Assembly (NCBI GenBank): GCA_050952225.1
Contig: JBMNKL010000001.1
Span: 62,001 to 126,000 of the forward strand
Reading direction: 5' to 3'
Source of the DNA: JBMNKL01 sp050952225
Lineage (GTDB): Bacteria; Bacillota; Clostridia; Acetivibrionales; DTU013
Length of the DNA: 64,000 nt
The notes under the pieces were generated by a model that saw nothing but the letters and a program-made list of their open reading frames with translations, did no database searches and was not told the origin of the DNA. This document shows positions 60,653 through 64,000 of the stretch, in pieces. How positions within the stretch are numbered: position 1 is the first letter of the stretch; each line of letters begins with the position of its first letter. The translations under genes were made by a program, and so were the position numbers.

Positions 60653-61324
60653 TTAGGGTATGCCAAAAAGCACTATTTTCCCCTTATATTTTGCATACGC
60701 CAAAAATATCGCCTGTTCTTCCGTTACTTCAAAGGATACGTACCTTGGCCTCCTGTCACTCTCCGACATATCCAGCGGTTTGCCGTCCTCTCCTATTATT
60801 CCGGCAATTCGTATATTTTTCAGCAGCCTGATTCCGCTGGAGGCGGGCAGCACATGGGAAACGCCTTCCGCTTCGGGCGGTTTCTCCTGTTCATTGCCGC
60901 TGTTTGGTATATATACGATATCTACATGCCTGCCTTCGGCAAGCTGCCAGGCATTTGCCTGGTCCGCGTCCAGTTCGGCGGAAAACAGCCTTTTGTTCTT
61001 ATCCTCTGCTTCAATGATATCATACACCACCGGCGACAATCTTGTCTGCAGCAACATCTCGCCGGGCTCAATAAATGCCGCCGCCCGCATCGATACAGCC
61101 TCATCCTTTGCCCTAACCGCCTTCGGGTGGACCGAGCCGGAGCCTATTTCCTTAACCTCCAGCATTTCACCGGTAATAACGGTATTTTTATCAATTCTCT
61201 CCTTCGCAAAAACTACTTTTTCTTTTTTTTCATACCCGGCTGCATTCGCGACAATCACAATTTCCAGGGCGACAAGCAAAACAACGATGGCTGAAGCTGC
61301 CGCAATCCATCCGAATCGTCTCAT
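60653..61324 (-). CDS. cpaB: Flp pilus assembly protein CpaB (SAF domain)
   Basis: A 223-residue protein: an N-terminal membrane helix (IAAASAIVVLLVALEIVIVA) followed by a SAF domain (KVVFAKERIDKNTVITGEML, MRAAAFIEPGEMLLQTRLSP). In Tad systems CpaB lies at the inner membrane or periplasm and acts in pilus assembly. It is the last gene of the pilus cluster here. Confidence 0.85.
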   Translation of the reverse strand: MRRFGWIAAASAIVVLLVALEIVIVANAAGYEKKEKVVFAKERIDKNTVITGEMLEVKEIGSGSVHPKAVRAKDEAVSMRAAAFIEPGEMLLQTRLSPVVYDIIEAEDKNKRLFSAELDADQANAWQLAEGRHVDIVYIPNSGNEQEKPPEAEGVSHVLPASSGIRLLKNIRIAGIIGEDGKPLDMSESDRRPRYVSFEVTEEQAIFLAYAKYKGKIVLFGIP

Positions 61325-61369
61325 AATATTTCACCACGTTTCGCATAATTACTCAGATTTTGCAATGTA

Positions 61370-61945
61370 TCAGTTGTTAACGGGAATTTCCGAATCTACA
61401 TGCACCGCGATATCAATATGTTCTTTCCCCAAAAGGCGCAAAATCACGCTGCTGTACAGTGACGGCCTTATCGGCACCATTATGCTGCTGTGTACCGACG
61501 GCCTTAAAATAGCCGTACCGTGCGGACATTCTGCGGGAAAGCCGTCACTGTAAATCTCCAGGGATTTTATTTCTACACGCCCTTCCGCCACCGATCCCGG
61601 TTTGGGGTCAAGGTTGTGGTCCAGTTCCAGGTTCCTGGCGAGCATATCTTTAAATATTTTCATACATTTTTCACGGGATGCGTTTATCCGGACTTTTCCG
61701 AGATCGCCGGCGTTTAGCGCATTATATGCGGAAATATTGGTGATATCCACCGCATCCCTTATGGTTTGAGCCTTTGCGTTTAAAGTATATTTTTCAATGA
61801 TTGCCGAAAAAACGGGCAATATCACAAATAGCAGCACGGCCGCTACAATAACCACGTCGGCTGCCGCGGAGCCCGCAGAGCCTTTGATGCCGCGGAAGCC
61901 CCGCGTATCGTTCCCGGCTTTCACGTTGCGTTTTTTTGTGAACAT
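61370..61945 (-). CDS. TadE/TadG-like pilus protein
   Basis: A 191-residue protein with a basic N-terminus, one membrane helix (ADVVIVAAVLLFVILPVFSA) at about residues 30-50 and an extracellular rest. The layout matches TadE/TadG-type minor pilins. Its ATG overlaps the stop of the gene upstream by one base. Confidence 0.65.
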   Translation of the reverse strand: MFTKKRNVKAGNDTRGFRGIKGSAGSAAADVVIVAAVLLFVILPVFSAIIEKYTLNAKAQTIRDAVDITNISAYNALNAGDLGKVRINASREKCMKIFKDMLARNLELDHNLDPKPGSVAEGRVEIKSLEIYSDGFPAECPHGTAILRPSVHSSIMVPIRPSLYSSVILRLLGKEHIDIAVHVDSEIPVNN

Positions 61946-62322
61946 CAGTTTACAACCTTTCTCGACATCGAAGTCTTATCATACACAAAGCGGTATTTTA
62001 CGTCATTCCTTTTAAATAGTGATGTTATCTTGCTAAAGGTGTAATCACCCTCGACACGCAACGTCAGCAAGCCGCCCTGCTTTGCCCCGGATGAAGCCGT
62101 TATGGCCACTCCCGTGAAGCCCTTTTGCTCGAGTTCCTCCCTGAGCTCCTGCCTGTCCGTGTCGCTCAGTCCGCCGGCGTTTTCCATCCTCAGCAGCACC
62201 CGCCTGCAAACCATGTCCATGTCGGCTTTTACGGAAAAAGGTATGAAATGCTCAACCAGGAATACCAGCAGGAATACCGTGAATATCAATGTAATTCCCG
62301 TTACAACCGGTCTGACCGCCAT
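61945..62322 (-). CDS. Small pilus-associated membrane protein
   Basis: A 125-residue protein with one N-terminal helix (VVTGITLIFTVFLLVFLVEHF) and an extracellular domain containing two predicted strands (GLLTLRVEGDYTFSKI). It resembles the small DUF4320/TadE-like proteins in clostridial Tad loci. The ATG at 62322 follows GGGGTGAA; the frame extends to 62379 inside the upstream gene. Confidence 0.6.
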   Translation of the reverse strand: MAVRPVVTGITLIFTVFLLVFLVEHFIPFSVKADMDMVCRRVLLRMENAGGLSDTDRQELREELEQKGFTGVAITASSGAKQGGLLTLRVEGDYTFSKITSLFKRNDVKYRFVYDKTSMSRKVVN

Positions 62323-62336
62323 AGTTTCACCCCATT

Positions 62337-62651
62337 TTAACGTTCCGAAAAGACTACGTCGACAATTCCGCTCCACCACTCCGATAATTTTTCAACCAGG
62401 CTCCTGGCTAATTCTTTTAGCCCCGGTATGATAATAAACGCCGCAATTATAAGCGCCGCGGCTATGCCCAGCAGCTCATTCATACCAAAGCCTTCGGTTC
62501 GTGAAAAAAAGCGTCTCGTTATACGTTGTGCCGCTTTGCCGGTAATCCCGGTCAGCCTCGACCTTGCTGACCCGCACACCGTCGTCACCCGCGCTGCCAG
62601 CCCGGCAAGCCGCAGCGTATTTCCAGGTGCCCTCTTGTTTTTGTACATCAT
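62337..62651 (-). CDS. Flp-type (type IVb) pilin-like protein with long leader
   Basis: A 104-residue protein. About 53 basic residues precede GFGMNELLGIAAALIIAAFI, which has the Gly-x-x-x-Glu pattern and hydrophobic helix of Flp pilins after prepilin cleavage, and a short amphipathic C-terminus (LKELARSLVEKLSEWW). The leader is far longer than usual for Flp. GGAGGG precedes two adjacent ATGs. Confidence 0.65.
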   Translation of the reverse strand: MMYKNKRAPGNTLRLAGLAARVTTVCGSARSRLTGITGKAAQRITRRFFSRTEGFGMNELLGIAAALIIAAFIIIPGLKELARSLVEKLSEWWSGIVDVVFSER

Positions 62652-62669
62652 GGAAATCCCTCCATTTTT

Positions 62670-63581
62670 TTAATTTATGAATATGCTTCCGATTGCCCGC
62701 CCCATTTCATTTAGCAGCGGTACAATAATCATTATCGATACTATGGCGACAAACACAGCCGCCGCTGCCAGGCTCCTGTTCCTGCAGTCATCGGTTTCAG
62801 CCTGTATATAGTTGAAATATTTATTAAACATTAGCTCTTCCTGTTTTGCCAGCAGTTCCTTGTTATCTCCTGTTTCGACCCCTTGCTTCAGCGCAATACA
62901 TAATGTTTCGGCTTCATGCATGTCGAAATTTGACCTGAACTCTTCAAGCGCCGAATCTATATCCAGCGTCAGCTCATACCTCGCGGCAAGCCTTATGAGG
63001 ATTTCCCTGAGTTCCCTGTCATCGGTGACTTCATAAGCTGATCTTAAGGCGTCAGTAGGCTTTATGCCGGAAGATACCTGGTTGTGGAGGTATTTATATA
63101 TCTTGTATATATATTTCTGGAACCGGAGGCCGACTTTTCGTTTTCTTGAAGAAATAACGGCCTCCATTATGGCATTGACCAGGACAACCAGGACAGAAGC
63201 CCTGATAAAACCAGGGAAGTTTATTATAAAAGCTGCCAGGAACAATAACGGCGAAAAAACATATCTTGTCAAAAGGTATATGATTGCCGCATATTTTCCC
63301 CTATACCCCGCCTTGCGCATTTTATCCCCGGCCTTCTCAAGAAGCCTGCCTTTCCCGAAAAGTCTTTCACAGGCTGCCACACCCCTCCCGAAAAGGAGCG
63401 AACACCTTACGTTAAACGCAAGCCTCGGCGCCCTGGGCCCAAGCGCATCCCGCACACGTCTCGAATATGCCGGATAATATATTTTTGCGAAAATACAGGC
63501 TGCAAGCATATTAGAGATAAAAATCGCAATGGCTGCCGCCGTATTCTCTTTGAACAACTGCAAAATCAGTTTTTCCATCAT
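62670..63581 (-). CDS. Tad pilus membrane protein TadC-like (T2SSF domain)
   Basis: A 303-residue protein with the type II secretion F domain near residues 160-290 (KYLHNQVSSGIKPTDALRSA, SNFDMHEAETLCIALKQGVETGDN in pieces) between hydrophobic helices at both ends. It forms the inner-membrane platform with TadB. It follows the TadB fragment by 33 bases. Confidence 0.82.
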   Translation of the reverse strand: MMEKLILQLFKENTAAAIAIFISNMLAACIFAKIYYPAYSRRVRDALGPRAPRLAFNVRCSLLFGRGVAACERLFGKGRLLEKAGDKMRKAGYRGKYAAIIYLLTRYVFSPLLFLAAFIINFPGFIRASVLVVLVNAIMEAVISSRKRKVGLRFQKYIYKIYKYLHNQVSSGIKPTDALRSAYEVTDDRELREILIRLAARYELTLDIDSALEEFRSNFDMHEAETLCIALKQGVETGDNKELLAKQEELMFNKYFNYIQAETDDCRNRSLAAAAVFVAIVSIMIIVPLLNEMGRAIGSIFIN

Positions 63582-63614
63582 GTCCTCCCGCCGGGCTTTT
63601 TAACCCCCGGCACT

Positions 63615-64000
63615 TTAAATCCTGAACCTCGTAATCCCTGCCGCAAGGTAGAACCCCAGCATGTACATTATGCTGAACACCGTAAGAAGCAGTTTTCCTG
63701 TCACGGTACGAAGGTAGAAGCCGCTCACTTGCGGCGATAGCCTCATGAAAAAGTATGCGGTGACTAGCACCCCGAGCATGATGAAATAGATGAGCATCCT
63801 GTCCTTGTAAGTAGAAATCTTGCGCCTTTCGTATTCCTCATCTATCTTGTAAAACTGGCTTTCAAGGTTCGACAAAAGCTTTACGATATCTCCCCTGTGT
63901 TTCAGGTTTTGCTTGATGTTGAGGATGAAATCGTCAAAATGCGGGTTGCCGACCTTCAACTGCAATATGTCCAGGGCTTCCGAAGCGTCCATCCCGCTGT
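63615..64000 (-). CDS. Tad pilus membrane protein TadB-like, C-terminal part
   Basis: The gene enters from the right edge; at least 128 codons of its 3' end are present, reading SGMDASEALDILQLKVGNPH then two C-terminal membrane helices (LIYFIMLGVLVTAYFFM and LLLTVFSIMYMLGFYLAAG). The SGMxxxEALDIL phrase fits the cytoplasmic T2SSF domain of TadB. The remaining Tad genes, including the ATPase, should lie beyond the window. Confidence 0.8.
   Translation of the reverse strand, partial: SGMDASEALDILQLKVGNPHFDDFILNIKQNLKHRGDIVKLLSNLESQFYKIDEEYERRKISTYKDRMLIYFIMLGVLVTAYFFMRLSPQVSGFYLRTVTGKLLLTVFSIMYMLGFYLAAGITRFRI

Overview
This window looks like a chromosomal segment of an anaerobic, endospore-forming clostridial Firmicute. 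The evidence is a run of Firmicute housekeeping genes (tmk, yaaQ, yaaR, holB, yaaT, trmN6, rsmI), the spore maturation genes spmA and spmB, an AbrB-type regulator whose promoter carries Spo0A boxes, AGGAGG-type ribosome binding sites with frequent TTG and GTG starts, and a clostridial 2[4Fe-4S] ferredoxin. No rRNA, tRNA, CRISPR array, phage gene or transposase was seen.

Layout. (1) 1-17903 is an accessory carbohydrate region. It holds a partial RbsC-type permease, an RbsA-type ATPase and a frameshifted URO-D-family gene behind a strong promoter/operator. A long minus-strand operon follows: M24-family enzyme, ABC ATPase, permease, cupin, sugar-binding lipoprotein, an orphan galactitol-type PTS IIC, two zinc dehydrogenases, a TIM-barrel epimerase and an aldo/keto reductase. 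A LacI-family repressor and a divergent dehydrogenase/epimerase pair sit at its upstream end. An identical LacI-like operator half-kilobase-scale motif, TAAATCGTTTTA, lies both before the long operon and between lacI and the divergent pair. (2) 18122-30520 is a GDP-fucose glycan locus: gmd and fcl on the plus strand, and on the minus strand manC, four paralogous FUT8/NodZ-like putative fucosyltransferases, an NAD-dependent sugar epimerase/dehydratase, an E1 alpha/beta pair of a thiamine-diphosphate enzyme with no E2 or E3, an APH-fold protein lacking its metal-binding Asp, and a DivIVA-like coiled coil. This is the best candidate for an undescribed system. (3) 30545-48058 is mostly housekeeping and sporulation: a Met-rich low-complexity protein, a coiled-coil membrane protein, tatD, metG, spmAB, abrB, then a probable long operon from 45049 down to rsmI, birA, and an iron alcohol dehydrogenase. 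(4) 48059-48788 is a repeat-rich gap. (5) 48789-52621 is a cyanophycin cassette (cphA, cphB, small membrane protein). (6) 52953-56620 holds a LexA-like protein with a degenerate protease dyad, convergent with leuCDB. (7) 56732-60552 holds an AraC-type regulator, a divergent mutarotase-like plus URO-D-family pair, and a PC4-like protein. (8) 60653-64000 is the distal part of a Tad/Flp pilus locus.

How the parts work together. Region 1 imports an unknown carbohydrate and oxidises or isomerises it under LacI control. Region 2 would make GDP-mannose (ManC), convert it to GDP-fucose (Gmd, Fcl) and use several related transferases to build a fucosylated, possibly C2-branched glycan; the target surface (cell envelope or spore) is not shown. 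The two ~160-base dispersed repeats (34905-35063 and 48211-48372) share hairpins with one compensatory base-pair change and sit in the same orientation ahead of metG and the iron alcohol dehydrogenase. All functions are read from sequence motifs only; no database search was possible.
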